From contig CAJMPR010000006.1 in assembly GCA_905215345.1 (NCBI GenBank), positions 1 to 64,000 on the forward strand: a stretch of DNA of 64,000 bases. Direction: 5' to 3'. This DNA is from an uncultured bacterium (GTDB taxonomy: Bacteria > Bacteroidota > Bacteroidia > Bacteroidales > Bacteroidaceae). Every line of letters starts with the position of its first letter. The first letter of the stretch is position 1. Position numbers and translations under genes: made by a program. The notes beneath the pieces were generated by a model, which ran no database searches, was not told the DNA's origin, and was given only the letters and a program-made list of their open reading frames with translations. Below, piece after piece: positions 16,033-24,778 of the stretch.

Positions 16033-16208
16033 TTTAGTGATTAGTGATTAGTGGTTAGTGATTAGTGGGCTGCGCGGTGAATGGGCTGGAAACTGTAAAG
16101 GTCAACTTTATGCAGCTAAAGGTCAGCTTTAGAGTTCTAAAGGTCAACTTTACACTCCCTAATGCAGACATAGCGCAGCCCACTAATCACTAATCACTAA
16201 TCACTAAA
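16033..16208. repeat. Heptamer palindrome enclosing three 15-bp sites at 21-bp spacing
   Basis: The left arm (16033-16075) has five 7-bp units TTAGTGR followed by GCTGCGC. The right arm (16173-16208) is the reverse complement with four units. Between them TAAAG-N5-CTTTA occurs three times, at 16096-16110, 16117-16131 and 16138-16152, exactly 21 bp apart with centres GTCAA/GTCAG/GTCAA. It fills the nrfA-resB gap and has no coding potential. Confidence 0.85.
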
Positions 16209-16211
16209 AAA

Positions 16212-17693
16212 TTACTTCATCGCCAACCGTCCGTTCGCCTTCGCTTTTTCCAACCAAGCCGGTACGGTAGTCTTTAAGAATTTATCTTTAGCGGCTCTTT
16301 CCGCATCCATATCCAGACCGATATATTGCTGCGCTTTCTCCTTCGTGGAAATGTCCGGCATAGGAACATCTCCTGTAAATCCATTTTTAGCCAACACTTT
16401 GGACAATGCCAAACGGGCCTGCATCGCTCTATCCAAACCATGAGAAAGGATACGTTGTATCTCCTGCGGTGCATGGAACGAACCACCATGAGAAGCAACA
16501 CCGAAGTCCCAACGCCACTGCGCCTGACGAATCAATGCCAGAACATCTTTCATTTGTCCTTCCGTAGCTCCCTTATCCCAGGCAAACTTAGCTTCGATAT
16601 GCGCCTTTGCCAATTCTTGCTCCAAGCGGTTACGAATTTCGTTTGCCTTATGCTGACGGTCGTACACATTCTGACGAAGCGTTTCTTCACTTTCACGATG
16701 ACAAGTCTGACAAGTGCGGTCAATCATCGCCAACGGACTCTGTATATGGTGGTCACTGAACTTCACGCCACCCTCACTCTTATAAGGCATGTGACAATCG
16801 GCACACGATACGCCACGTTGTCCGTGAATACCCATCTGGGCTATTTCATAATCAGGATGTTGCGCTTTCAATATCGGAGTACGGCTCAACTGATGAATAT
16901 AGTCATAGAAACCTGCCTCATCATAATAAGCTTCCATATCTTCCACCGTGAAACCTTTATCCCATGGGAATGTCAGATATTTACCGTCGCCTTTAAAGAA
17001 ATATTCCACGTGACACTGCGCACATACCAGTGAACGCATTTCTTGCGGAGTAGCTTTGGTTATATCCTTGCCCTGGCGTTGAAAAGCTTCAATCAGTGCC
17101 GGACGACTAATGTGCAGATTCATATTCTCCGGTTCATGGCAATCGGCACAACCGATAGGGTTTACGATTTCATCACCGAGAGCTCCCCATTTATTATTAT
17201 AGAAAGCATCCACACCAACGGCTTCCATCATACGGGGAACATCCGGACTTTTACATGTCCAGCATGTAGAAGGTTGCGGACCGTCAGTAGACGTTACAGG
17301 CGCCCTCGTACGAAGGCTTGCCGTAATATCCTCAATAGCATGCATGTGTCCGCGAGGCGTAGAATAATCTTTGGAGAAAGCATAGCCGGCCCACAGCACC
17401 ACCATTTCAGGACGTTTTTCCAATACGTCTACTGCTATATTTCCATTAAACTCACTTTCAAAATCAGTCTTGGCAGTTTCCGTCCACGTCTGATATTCAC
17501 GAGGAAAATCATTTTTAAAGACTTCGTTACGAGCCTCAATCCCCTTAATCACAGTTTTGCGGTTATTAAATACGCTCGCTAACTCCGCCCTGCGTTCCAT
17601 CAAAGCAGAAACACATAAGCCCAAGACAAACACAACGACCATTGAACCACCAAACAATAGCCATCCTTGCCATGATTTTAATTTCTTTTCCAT
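16212..17693 (-). CDS. nrfA: Ammonia-forming cytochrome c nitrite reductase
   Basis: The 493-residue periplasmic pentaheme enzyme reduces nitrite to ammonium with six electrons. The active-site heme motif is CWTCK (residues 144-148, the Lys replacing His as heme ligand), followed by four CxxCH motifs: CADCH 182-186, CAQCH 224-228, CADCH 297-301 and CQTCH 328-332. The N-terminus has one membrane-spanning signal segment (WLLFGGSMVVVFVLGLCVSA). It lies 21 bp after nrfH, which anchors it and feeds it quinol electrons. Length and motifs are those of a complete NrfA. Confidence 0.97.
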   Translation of the reverse strand: MEKKLKSWQGWLLFGGSMVVVFVLGLCVSALMERRAELASVFNNRKTVIKGIEARNEVFKNDFPREYQTWTETAKTDFESEFNGNIAVDVLEKRPEMVVLWAGYAFSKDYSTPRGHMHAIEDITASLRTRAPVTSTDGPQPSTCWTCKSPDVPRMMEAVGVDAFYNNKWGALGDEIVNPIGCADCHEPENMNLHISRPALIEAFQRQGKDITKATPQEMRSLVCAQCHVEYFFKGDGKYLTFPWDKGFTVEDMEAYYDEAGFYDYIHQLSRTPILKAQHPDYEIAQMGIHGQRGVSCADCHMPYKSEGGVKFSDHHIQSPLAMIDRTCQTCHRESEETLRQNVYDRQHKANEIRNRLEQELAKAHIEAKFAWDKGATEGQMKDVLALIRQAQWRWDFGVASHGGSFHAPQEIQRILSHGLDRAMQARLALSKVLAKNGFTGDVPMPDISTKEKAQQYIGLDMDAERAAKDKFLKTTVPAWLEKAKANGRLAMK

Positions 17694-17714
17694 ATATATG
17701 AAGATTTATTGTTG

Positions 17715-18305
17715 TTATTTCTTTATCAGTTTATGAAGCCATTCCGGTACGGGAGACTCAGGATAGGGCACAAGAGCGGCAGGCGTAGAAGAAAGGCTGT
17801 TTTTTCCTCCATGCGGCACATCACGGTGACAGTCCCAACACGCTTTACCGTCACCCACAAGGGTCATCATATAATCTATCTTTCCTGCATCTACAAATTC
17901 ATTCGTCAGTTGTGTATGACAACGGATGCAGTTATTCATGATAACCTCGGAACTGGCTTCCTGTGCCTGGATAACTTGGGGTTCGCTCTTTGTAAGGAAA
18001 GCGGCTACATGCTTCATACCGTCCATACCCTTGAACGTCCATTTCTTTACCGGATTCTCATGAGGGACATGACAATCATTACAAGTAGCATCCCTACTAT
18101 GGGAGCTATGGAACCAAGTTGCATAGTAAGGGGCCATAATATGGCAATTGACACATGCCGAAGGGTCGTCACCTAAATAAGTATGCGCACGGAGAAGATA
18201 CATAAACAGCCCTCCTCCACCCACAAGGACACCGCATACAACAAGTGCCGTCACTTTCCATTTATAGGAAGGAAATAGTTTACTTATGATAGATAGCTTC
18301 ACCAT
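17715..18305 (-). CDS. nrfH: Cytochrome c nitrite reductase small subunit (quinol oxidase)
   Basis: The 196-residue NapC/NirT-family membrane-anchored tetraheme cytochrome has an N-terminal helix (WKVTALVVCGVLVGGGGLFM) and four CxxCH motifs (CVNCH 51-55, CNDCH 75-79, CIRCH 126-130, CWDCH 156-160). It oxidises menaquinol and passes electrons to NrfA. It is the first gene of the nrf run. The promoter has a TATTTTTG box 14 to 19 bp ahead of it and a Crp/Fnr-type palindrome at the class II position. The short leader fits the predicted start. Confidence 0.95.
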   Translation of the reverse strand: MVKLSIISKLFPSYKWKVTALVVCGVLVGGGGLFMYLLRAHTYLGDDPSACVNCHIMAPYYATWFHSSHSRDATCNDCHVPHENPVKKWTFKGMDGMKHVAAFLTKSEPQVIQAQEASSEVIMNNCIRCHTQLTNEFVDAGKIDYMMTLVGDGKACWDCHRDVPHGGKNSLSSTPAALVPYPESPVPEWLHKLIKK

Positions 18306-18323
18306 AGGAATTGATATTTTTCA

Positions 18324-18369
18324 CAAAAATAAAGAGTTGCTATCTAAAAAGGTGTAATATTGATTACAC
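18324..18369. promoter_or_regulatory. nrfH promoter with Crp/Fnr-type palindrome
   Basis: TATTTTTG on the minus strand (18331-18324) is the -7 box. GTGTAAT-ATTG-ATTACAC (18352-18369) is a perfect 7-bp inverted repeat centred 36.5 bp behind it, the same distance as the GTAAC-N4-GTTAC site at hcp. Confidence 0.7.
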
Positions 18370-18393
18370 TTTGCTACTTATTTTTAAAGAAAT

Positions 18394-19266
18394 TTATCCT
18401 TCCACTCCGGTTAATGTCTTCAACAGATAACCAATAAGGAAACTGATACCGGCAACAGAAAAGCTGAGAACCGCCATCTCCGTAAAACGCCGTTTAAAAC
18501 TTTCACAACGGGCTACGGAATAATAATAATTGAAGAAAGCGATAATAAGCAATGCCATTATGAGCATGATGCACAAAGCCATGATAGAGTTTGATAACAA
18601 GATGAACGGCGCCACCAATGCCACTACCGTAAAAATATAAGCAATACCCGTATAGACCGCCGCCTTTACAGGATGTTTACCGGGAGCTTTATCCGATTTC
18701 GTGGACAGGTATTCGGAAGATGCCATTGAAAGAGCAGCGGCAATTCCGGTGATGCTCCCGGTCAGAGCAATAAGTTTAGAATCGCTTAGAGCAAGAGTAA
18801 AACCCGCCAAGGCTCCGGTAAACTCAACCAAAGCATCATTCAGCCCGAGCACCACCGACCCCATATACTCCAACCGCTCTTCATTAATCATACCGATAAG
18901 TTTCTCCTCGTGCACTTCTTCATCCCGAGCCATTTCTACAAATTGCTCCATACCTGCATATTGTGCATAGACTTGACTAAGGTCTTTCTCTCCCAACTCC
19001 ATCTGACGAATCACAAAAGTGATACCCAGTAAACGTACCAGGCACATATATATGAAAATCTTCCAACGGTCGGGAGTGACATCTTTCTGCGTAAAATTAC
19101 GCAGAGAGTTATAATGCCGCATTTCGTCGGCAGAAATACGCATCAGGATACTACGGTTTTCCGGATTCTTCTCTCGCTCGGAAAGTTTTTTATAGATGAT
19201 ACTGGAAGTTATCTCGTCGCGTTGAAGCGGAAGCATATCTTTCATAAGAGCGTTATTCTCCTTCAT
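18394..19266 (-). CDS. Ferritin-like plus VIT1/CCC1 membrane iron protein
   Basis: The 290-residue protein of the erythrin-vacuolar iron transport type has an N-terminal rubrerythrin/ferritin-like helical domain with Glu/His ligands (ISADEMRHYNSL, ARDEEVHEEKLIGMI). It is followed by a CCC1/VIT1-like membrane domain (GSVVLGLNDALVEFTGALAG and several later helices). Such proteins, for example MbfA, export or store iron (or manganese) in response to oxidative or iron load. The ATG at 19266 (MKENNALMKD) is preferred over a TTG at 19302 because the -7 box TAATTTTG (19307-19300) would overlap the latter. It follows the xusABC operon. Confidence 0.85.
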   Translation of the reverse strand: MKENNALMKDMLPLQRDEITSSIIYKKLSEREKNPENRSILMRISADEMRHYNSLRNFTQKDVTPDRWKIFIYMCLVRLLGITFVIRQMELGEKDLSQVYAQYAGMEQFVEMARDEEVHEEKLIGMINEERLEYMGSVVLGLNDALVEFTGALAGFTLALSDSKLIALTGSITGIAAALSMASSEYLSTKSDKAPGKHPVKAAVYTGIAYIFTVVALVAPFILLSNSIMALCIMLIMALLIIAFFNYYYSVARCESFKRRFTEMAVLSFSVAGISFLIGYLLKTLTGVEG

Positions 19267-19299
19267 AGCTTTGCTGATTTTTGATTTTAAATGATTTAG

Positions 19300-19307
19300 C
19301 AAAATTA
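19300..19307 (-). promoter_or_regulatory. -7 box of the ferritin/VIT gene; decides its start
   Basis: CAAAATTA on the plus strand reads TAATTTTG on the minus strand. It gives a predicted transcript start near 19295, so translation from TTG at 19302 is unlikely and the ATG at 19266 is used. Confidence 0.55.
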
Positions 19308-19478
19308 AGAATAAATGTTCGCACTATCATAACAAATGTGCCGAAAATTAACTTCCGGCACATTCATAAATTTTCGGTTATGAACCTGATATATTAATTT
19401 ACCTACGAAATACACAATATAGTATTGCTACCGGTAATCGGTTGATAAAGTATCTTATCCCTTGTTCTTATTTAAAAA

Positions 19479-19581
19479 TACCAAGCATTGGTATCTTTTG
19501 TACCAAAGGGTGGTACTTCTCGTACCAATGCTTGGTATTTAGTGTACCAACCGTTGGTATTCTTAGTACCAAAGCGTGGTA
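19479..19581. repeat. Array of five 15-bp palindromes at exact 22-bp period
   Basis: TACCA-N5-TGGTA occurs at 19479, 19501, 19523, 19545 and 19567, with 7-bp unrelated spacers. Centres are AGCAT, AAGGG, ATGCT, ACCGT and AAGCG, so units 1 and 3 are exact reverse complements. It lies 28 bp beyond the xusC stop, in the gap before the ferritin/VIT gene. The period puts all sites on one face of the helix. Confidence 0.9.
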
Positions 19582-19608
19582 TTTAATTGGTACATGCATT
19601 CTATTCAT

Positions 19609-20787
19609 TTAAAGCCATTTACCACGCTTACGCTTCCGGCTCAAACGGCGTAGCCATAAATAATATCCGGTCAATGGAAGTGTTCCTCCCAGCAATGCAG
19701 CGATAAAGGTGAGCATCCGGGTACACATGCCGCCCCAACTACCTACATGAACAGAAAATATCCATCCACGGATTTTACTTGCAACATCGGTATCTTTGTA
19801 CAGTGTTGTCTCCGTAATTTCACCGCTCCGCGGATGAAACGTGTAACGGTCGGATGCACGCTGATTACCGAAACGATTAAAAGTTACATTGGCGGTACCA
19901 TTGGATACGGTAATCTGCCTATAACCGGAATTTTGTCTTTTCAGTTCATCATATACCTGTTGCCAATGTGCATAGAATGTCGAACGTCTACCTTCTTCGT
20001 GAGAATGGTTTCCGTCATATTGTCTTTCCTTGCCTTTTTTCCGGACTTCAGTGACATGCCCGGACTGTGCCGTAGCACCACCATGCCCGCCTCCCTGTTG
20101 CACCTCTGCACCAAATACTTTATAGAAACCACTACGATACCAGGAGAAAGACCAGGTCAATCCGGTAAGTGCCATGAGCAAAAGGAAAATTAGGGCATAC
20201 ATACCTCCGGCAACGTGCAAATCATACCAGAAGCGGCACCAGCTCTTATTGGTAATAATCTTCAAGCTATTTTTCAGGGCTTTCCGTGTACGGGGCCACC
20301 ATATTACAATACCCGATATAAGTACAAATACAAACATCAGGGTACTGACCCCAACAATCATTTTCCCCCAGAAGACTACTCCATCCGGTTTCATACTATC
20401 CAGTAGCCAACGATGCAGTTTGAACATGGTAAGGAAAAACGGAGCGCGTCCGTTCTTACCTTTCACTTCTCCCGTATATTGGTCTACATAGACAGATGCG
20501 CGACGAGGCTTGGAAAGATTTACCTGATAGGCACGTTTCGGATCGGATGAAATGCTGACGCCTGTAACCGAAACGCTATCGGGTAGCTCTCCGGCAACTT
20601 TCTCCACTAACCGGTCTATAGGAAGCGGAGCTGCTTCTACCTTCTCTACATAATATAAGTCGTGACGACACAGCTCCATCACCTCATCTTCGAATACTAG
20701 CGCAGCACCCGAAAAACAAATAACGGCAATTATCAATCCAAACGGAACGGATAACCATAGATGGATTTGACGAAATACTTTTTTCAT
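19609..20787 (-). CDS. xusC: PepSY-domain inner membrane protein (XusC-like)
   Basis: The 392-residue PepSY-associated membrane protein has an N-terminal helix (IHLWLSVPFGLIIAVICFSGA), two PepSY-like regions (VYVDQYTGEVKGKNGRAPFF and YTFHPRSGEITETTLYKDTD) and a membrane-embedded conserved His motif FKLHRWLLDS. It has a His-rich linker near residues 230-265. In Bacteroides, the xusABC operon captures foreign ferric siderophores, and the PepSY protein is the proposed membrane reductase that releases iron. Its ATG overlaps the xusB stop by 1 bp (TGATG), which indicates translational coupling. Confidence 0.85.
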   Translation of the reverse strand: MKKVFRQIHLWLSVPFGLIIAVICFSGAALVFEDEVMELCRHDLYYVEKVEAAPLPIDRLVEKVAGELPDSVSVTGVSISSDPKRAYQVNLSKPRRASVYVDQYTGEVKGKNGRAPFFLTMFKLHRWLLDSMKPDGVVFWGKMIVGVSTLMFVFVLISGIVIWWPRTRKALKNSLKIITNKSWCRFWYDLHVAGGMYALIFLLLMALTGLTWSFSWYRSGFYKVFGAEVQQGGGHGGATAQSGHVTEVRKKGKERQYDGNHSHEEGRRSTFYAHWQQVYDELKRQNSGYRQITVSNGTANVTFNRFGNQRASDRYTFHPRSGEITETTLYKDTDVASKIRGWIFSVHVGSWGGMCTRMLTFIAALLGGTLPLTGYYLWLRRLSRKRKRGKWL

Positions 20788-22187
20788 CAGTTATGCGGTT
20801 CCAACTTGCCAATACCAGTGATTTGTGTAGCTTCTACCGTAGTACCTTTCACGGCAGTGGCACTCGACGGGTCTATTTTATAGACAGCAGGATGACCGTC
20901 AGTGGTTGTAATAGCCATATAAGCATAGCCATTCCCTGTATAAGGCGTATTACCAAAACCGGAAATCAAATCTGTTGAGGGAAGCCCCGTTACATAAGTT
21001 AGCTTCTTGCTTCCGGCTTTAAAGATAGCCAGTTCTTTAGCTTCATAACCGGTTTCAGTCAACGGTTTATCATACATCAACATCAAGAAGTAATCATCCG
21101 TAATATGCCAACAACGCAAAAATGATTTACCGTTGGTCTGCGCCTCGAGATTGCAGTAATAATCATCAAAACTTTCCTGTCCGTTAGGAATACGTACTAC
21201 ACCTGCGGGCAAGGTAGTTTGTTGACGGGGATCGCTCATGGTCTTGGCATAACTTGGGGAGAACACGTAAACATCACCGTTACCGGCTTCCCAGATTGTC
21301 TGGTAATACTGGGATTTGAAACGACCGCAGGCATAACTTATTTTGTCGGTCTTAATTACTTTCTTAGTTTTAAGCGTTGCATCGTCAAAGATTGCCACCC
21401 AACACTCGTTGGGGTATTGTGTCCATTGCAATTCACCTTTCTTATAACTGCTGCTATTGGAACCACCATCTTCGGTCTTTACCAAATCTTCATTACCCGG
21501 TAATATCCACTTACCGTTACCCTCTTTCGAACCATACTGGCTCAATCCCATAGGAACGGCCGCACTATAAATCTTATTATTATGCTCCAATATACCTGCC
21601 AGCGTCACAAACTCGCCATTTCCCAAAAAGTTCTCAGACATATATGCCTTATCTTTGGTATTGTTGGTAGTAAACGTTTCAGCCGCTACATCCAGGTAAG
21701 AAAGTAAAAACATCTTGGGTAAATATCCGGTTGCATCAGCGTATTCGGTAGGACCGTCACCGGTGGAAGATGTAATGATGTACTTGTCGTAAATGCCATA
21801 TGTCGTAAATCTCTTGACAGCAAACTCTCCGGAACGTGCCTGCACTTCGTTACCGGCATTCATGATATAAGAACGGGTAGTACCGGAATTTCCCTGATTA
21901 TAGGTCAGTGCGTACAGATATTGGTTCTTATAAAACACCCATTGGGTAGCGCCATCATTGACAAGGCCATTATTGACGGTAGAGATAGAACCCTCGTCCA
22001 ATGTCTTGGAGGTTAACAAAACATTGGTAGTATTTCCCGAAGCAGTCACAGAGGAAGCAATTACAAAATCTCCCTTATCTGCATTATTATTTCCGCTACC
22101 CGGCACATCCGTATCCGTACAAGATGTCAATGCAAGTCCTGTTATAGCAGTTGCAAACAGTCCCGCCAAAAAGTAATTCTTCTTCAT
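20787..22187 (-). CDS. xusB: DUF4374 siderophore-binding lipoprotein (XusB-like)
   Basis: The roughly 466-residue protein starts MKKNYFLAGLFATAITGLAL and ends its signal at a clear lipobox (TSC), so it is a lipoprotein, in Bacteroides probably surface exposed. The rest is a beta-propeller-like DUF4374 domain with repeated strands (QWVFYKNQYLYALTYNQGNS). XusB of B. thetaiotaomicron binds ferric enterobactin and passes it to XusA. The gene lies between the receptor and PepSY genes, the XusABC order. A start 18 bp upstream is possible but adds only MKGKNN. Confidence 0.85.
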   Translation of the reverse strand: MKKNYFLAGLFATAITGLALTSCTDTDVPGSGNNNADKGDFVIASSVTASGNTTNVLLTSKTLDEGSISTVNNGLVNDGATQWVFYKNQYLYALTYNQGNSGTTRSYIMNAGNEVQARSGEFAVKRFTTYGIYDKYIITSSTGDGPTEYADATGYLPKMFLLSYLDVAAETFTTNNTKDKAYMSENFLGNGEFVTLAGILEHNNKIYSAAVPMGLSQYGSKEGNGKWILPGNEDLVKTEDGGSNSSSYKKGELQWTQYPNECWVAIFDDATLKTKKVIKTDKISYACGRFKSQYYQTIWEAGNGDVYVFSPSYAKTMSDPRQQTTLPAGVVRIPNGQESFDDYYCNLEAQTNGKSFLRCWHITDDYFLMLMYDKPLTETGYEAKELAIFKAGSKKLTYVTGLPSTDLISGFGNTPYTGNGYAYMAITTTDGHPAVYKIDPSSATAVKGTTVEATQITGIGKLEPHN

Positions 22188-22244
22188 GTTGTTTTTACCT
22201 TTCATATTAATCTAATTGTTATTGATTGATTGTTATCGGTTGTT

Positions 22245-24629
22245 TTAATTACCAAAATATACACGTACCTTTCCATAGAATGCCCTTCCCGCCTTTTGCA
22301 GGCTAAAATTATCATACAGTTTCTCGTCCGTCAGATTCCGACATTCGAATGACAGATTATAACGTCCGTCCCGAAGGCTGTAAGAAAGACTCAAATTATG
22401 CGAGAACTGGTTGGGAACGACATAATCCCCCTTATTAGAACCTATTTTAGATGAATAATAGGTAAAGCTATGCAGATATTGATTGTCGTAAGATACTGTT
22501 AACGCATTCCCCTTTTTCCAAAGATTCCGCCAGTAGAATGTCACATCGGAATCGGCAAATATATAGGGCAGGTTAGGCATCCGTTCTTTGTATGCTATAT
22601 TTTCGGCACTACTGGATATGGAAGTTCTCATATAATCGCGCACATCCATTTGTGTAAAGTTCCCCCCGATGCTGAGCCATTTGGCAAAACTATAACGGGC
22701 GGAGATATTGTAGCCTTTCGTCAGTACCTTTCCGTAGTTTACATAAGTAGCGGCAGATTTACCTCCACTCAGATCGGTAATGTTACGTTGGATATAATCT
22801 TTCGTATTACGGTAGACCAATCCCCCTTCCACATACACGGAATGTTTACCGAATGTCTTGTTATAACTCAGGTTCAGATTTATATTATCACTGTTCTCGG
22901 GCTTGATGCCAATATCTCCCATTTCCAAATCTTCATTACCGAACATTTCTTCAATGGTAGGTAAACGGTAAGCCTTTTCATAGGATAACTTCACTTGTAA
23001 ACCCGGCAAGATAAAGTAAGTACCGGCTGCACCATAACCCATAGAGTTAACACTACGGGTAGTACGTATATAATCGTCCTGATTAGTATTGGTGGCTATC
23101 GGTCCGGCCACAAACTGATTGTAATACTTGCCGAATACGGACAAGTTCCAGTTTTCGGACGGCATCAGCCGATAGGACAAACCGGAGATATTCTTGCGCG
23201 TTTCCTTGGCAATGGCATCCGACTGTTCTTCCTTGGCAAGCAAAGAGGTATTGGAACGGCTAAAAGCATTCAAGACATGATTGAAAGTCAGCATATGTAT
23301 TTTACCAAGACGATAATTGGCTGTAAACGTTCCGTTCCAGTTATTATTGTTTGCACGCGAATGTTGATATGATTGTTCACCGGGAGAATTCAACAGCTTC
23401 TTGTCACCCTCCCAATTGTATTTATAGGAAGCAGTGTCCACGTTTGTCGTCATGTTCTTATTGTTATTGACGGTCAGCACCACGTCCAGTCCTCTTGTGA
23501 ACAAATTACGTTTATTGTATTCCAGCGAAGGCATCAATGAATGTCCCTTCCGATGCTTCTGACCGTACACAATATCCTGACGTACCCCCGTCTGTATATC
23601 CTGATACATATTAGAGTAAGTAAATCCAAACATCAAACGGTCTGCCCACTTCTTATCGACAACGCCTAGTTTTCCGATTATCGCCTCATTGTGATATGTA
23701 TCATGGAAACGTTTTACGCGTACTTTCTTATCTCTGTCGATTCTGCCCGTTTCAAAGTCTTCCACCGGAGCATTGATATGATAGTCATTATCCGAATAGT
23801 TCTGGAAAGCATTGATTTCATAAGTAAAACCATTCTTGAATGTCTGCCCGAAGTTGACGTTTGACTTATGTGTATTGAATGAACCATAAGAGTAAGACGC
23901 ATCCAAAAACCAATGACGGCGCTTCTTATTGGTAACGATATTAATGACACCACCGATGGCATCCGTACCGAACCCCACAGGCACTACTCCTTTATACACT
24001 TCGATGCGGTCGGCAAAATTCACGGGAATGTTATTCAAGCCAAAAGAATTTCCGACGCCTTCCTGCGGCACACCGTCAATAAAGACTTTCACATGCTTAC
24101 CACTGAACCCATCCAGCATGAGCTGCATATCCGACCCTACTCCACCCGATTCACGAAGTTTCATACCAGGAGCCTTGGACAATGCGTCACCCAAATTCTT
24201 GGTAGTATTCTGTAACTCTTTTGTATCCACCGCTATCGCGTTGAATGCCGACCGCTTTATCCGGCTTACGCCTGTTGAAACAACCGTTACTTCATCCAAT
24301 TGCTGGGTTTCGGGAGTAATCGTAATGTTCTGTTTGACTCTTTGCCCTTGAATCAGCCTTACTGCTTTCTCTACAGTTTTATAACCAATGGCGGACACCA
24401 CTAATGTGTAATCGCCCGCAGGGGCATTTAAGTGATAAACTCCCTCATGATTGGTAGTACCTCCGTAACTGGTTCCTTTGAGGTAAACAGTTGCAAAATC
24501 CACAATTTCTTTCTCTGTGGATAATATTTTACCGGATATCATTGTCCGTTCAGGTCTCTGTGCATAAGTCGCAACAGTCATAATGAACAGGAGGAATAAA
24601 AAAGAAGATTTTAATGTAGATGCCTTCAA
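22245..24629 (-). CDS. xusA: TonB-dependent siderophore receptor (XusA-like)
   Basis: The 794-residue outer-membrane receptor has a signal peptide, an N-terminal carboxypeptidase-regulatory-like domain (residues about 29-110: ISGKILSTEKEIVDFATVYL, YTLVVSAIGYKTVE), a plug (about 130-235: LGDALSKAPGMKLRESGGVG, VKVFIDGVPQEGVG, IEVYKGVVPVGFGTDAIGG) and a barrel ending in aromatic YFGN. It imports ferric siderophore using TonB energy. The start codon is TTG; no in-frame ATG exists before a stop at 24651-24653. The palindrome array 24779-24859 lies upstream, and a GACCTTTG box near 24665-24672 fits the promoter pattern imperfectly. Confidence 0.9.
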   Translation of the reverse strand: MKASTLKSSFLFLLFIMTVATYAQRPERTMISGKILSTEKEIVDFATVYLKGTSYGGTTNHEGVYHLNAPAGDYTLVVSAIGYKTVEKAVRLIQGQRVKQNITITPETQQLDEVTVVSTGVSRIKRSAFNAIAVDTKELQNTTKNLGDALSKAPGMKLRESGGVGSDMQLMLDGFSGKHVKVFIDGVPQEGVGNSFGLNNIPVNFADRIEVYKGVVPVGFGTDAIGGVINIVTNKKRRHWFLDASYSYGSFNTHKSNVNFGQTFKNGFTYEINAFQNYSDNDYHINAPVEDFETGRIDRDKKVRVKRFHDTYHNEAIIGKLGVVDKKWADRLMFGFTYSNMYQDIQTGVRQDIVYGQKHRKGHSLMPSLEYNKRNLFTRGLDVVLTVNNNKNMTTNVDTASYKYNWEGDKKLLNSPGEQSYQHSRANNNNWNGTFTANYRLGKIHMLTFNHVLNAFSRSNTSLLAKEEQSDAIAKETRKNISGLSYRLMPSENWNLSVFGKYYNQFVAGPIATNTNQDDYIRTTRSVNSMGYGAAGTYFILPGLQVKLSYEKAYRLPTIEEMFGNEDLEMGDIGIKPENSDNINLNLSYNKTFGKHSVYVEGGLVYRNTKDYIQRNITDLSGGKSAATYVNYGKVLTKGYNISARYSFAKWLSIGGNFTQMDVRDYMRTSISSSAENIAYKERMPNLPYIFADSDVTFYWRNLWKKGNALTVSYDNQYLHSFTYYSSKIGSNKGDYVVPNQFSHNLSLSYSLRDGRYNLSFECRNLTDEKLYDNFSLQKAGRAFYGKVRVYFGN

Positions 24630-24778
24630 TTTGCAATAGTTATTATATTGTTACTAATACCACTGCAAAGGTCTTTATAAAAGAGTTACTGTACAATCGC
24701 TTGTTTTAGGTAATTATCGATGCATACCTATCGGAGAATTGTATACCCGCAATCGCTATTGATAGGTATATTGATAAA

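Noticed and set aside
16326..17033. Plus-strand frame of 235 codons antisense to nrfA
   Set aside because: nrfA has complete heme motifs on the other strand. The antisense frame has no domain and no start signal.
19267..19302. TTG start of the ferritin/VIT gene
   Set aside because: The -7 box TAATTTTG overlaps this codon, so the transcript would begin after it. ATG at 19266 fits.
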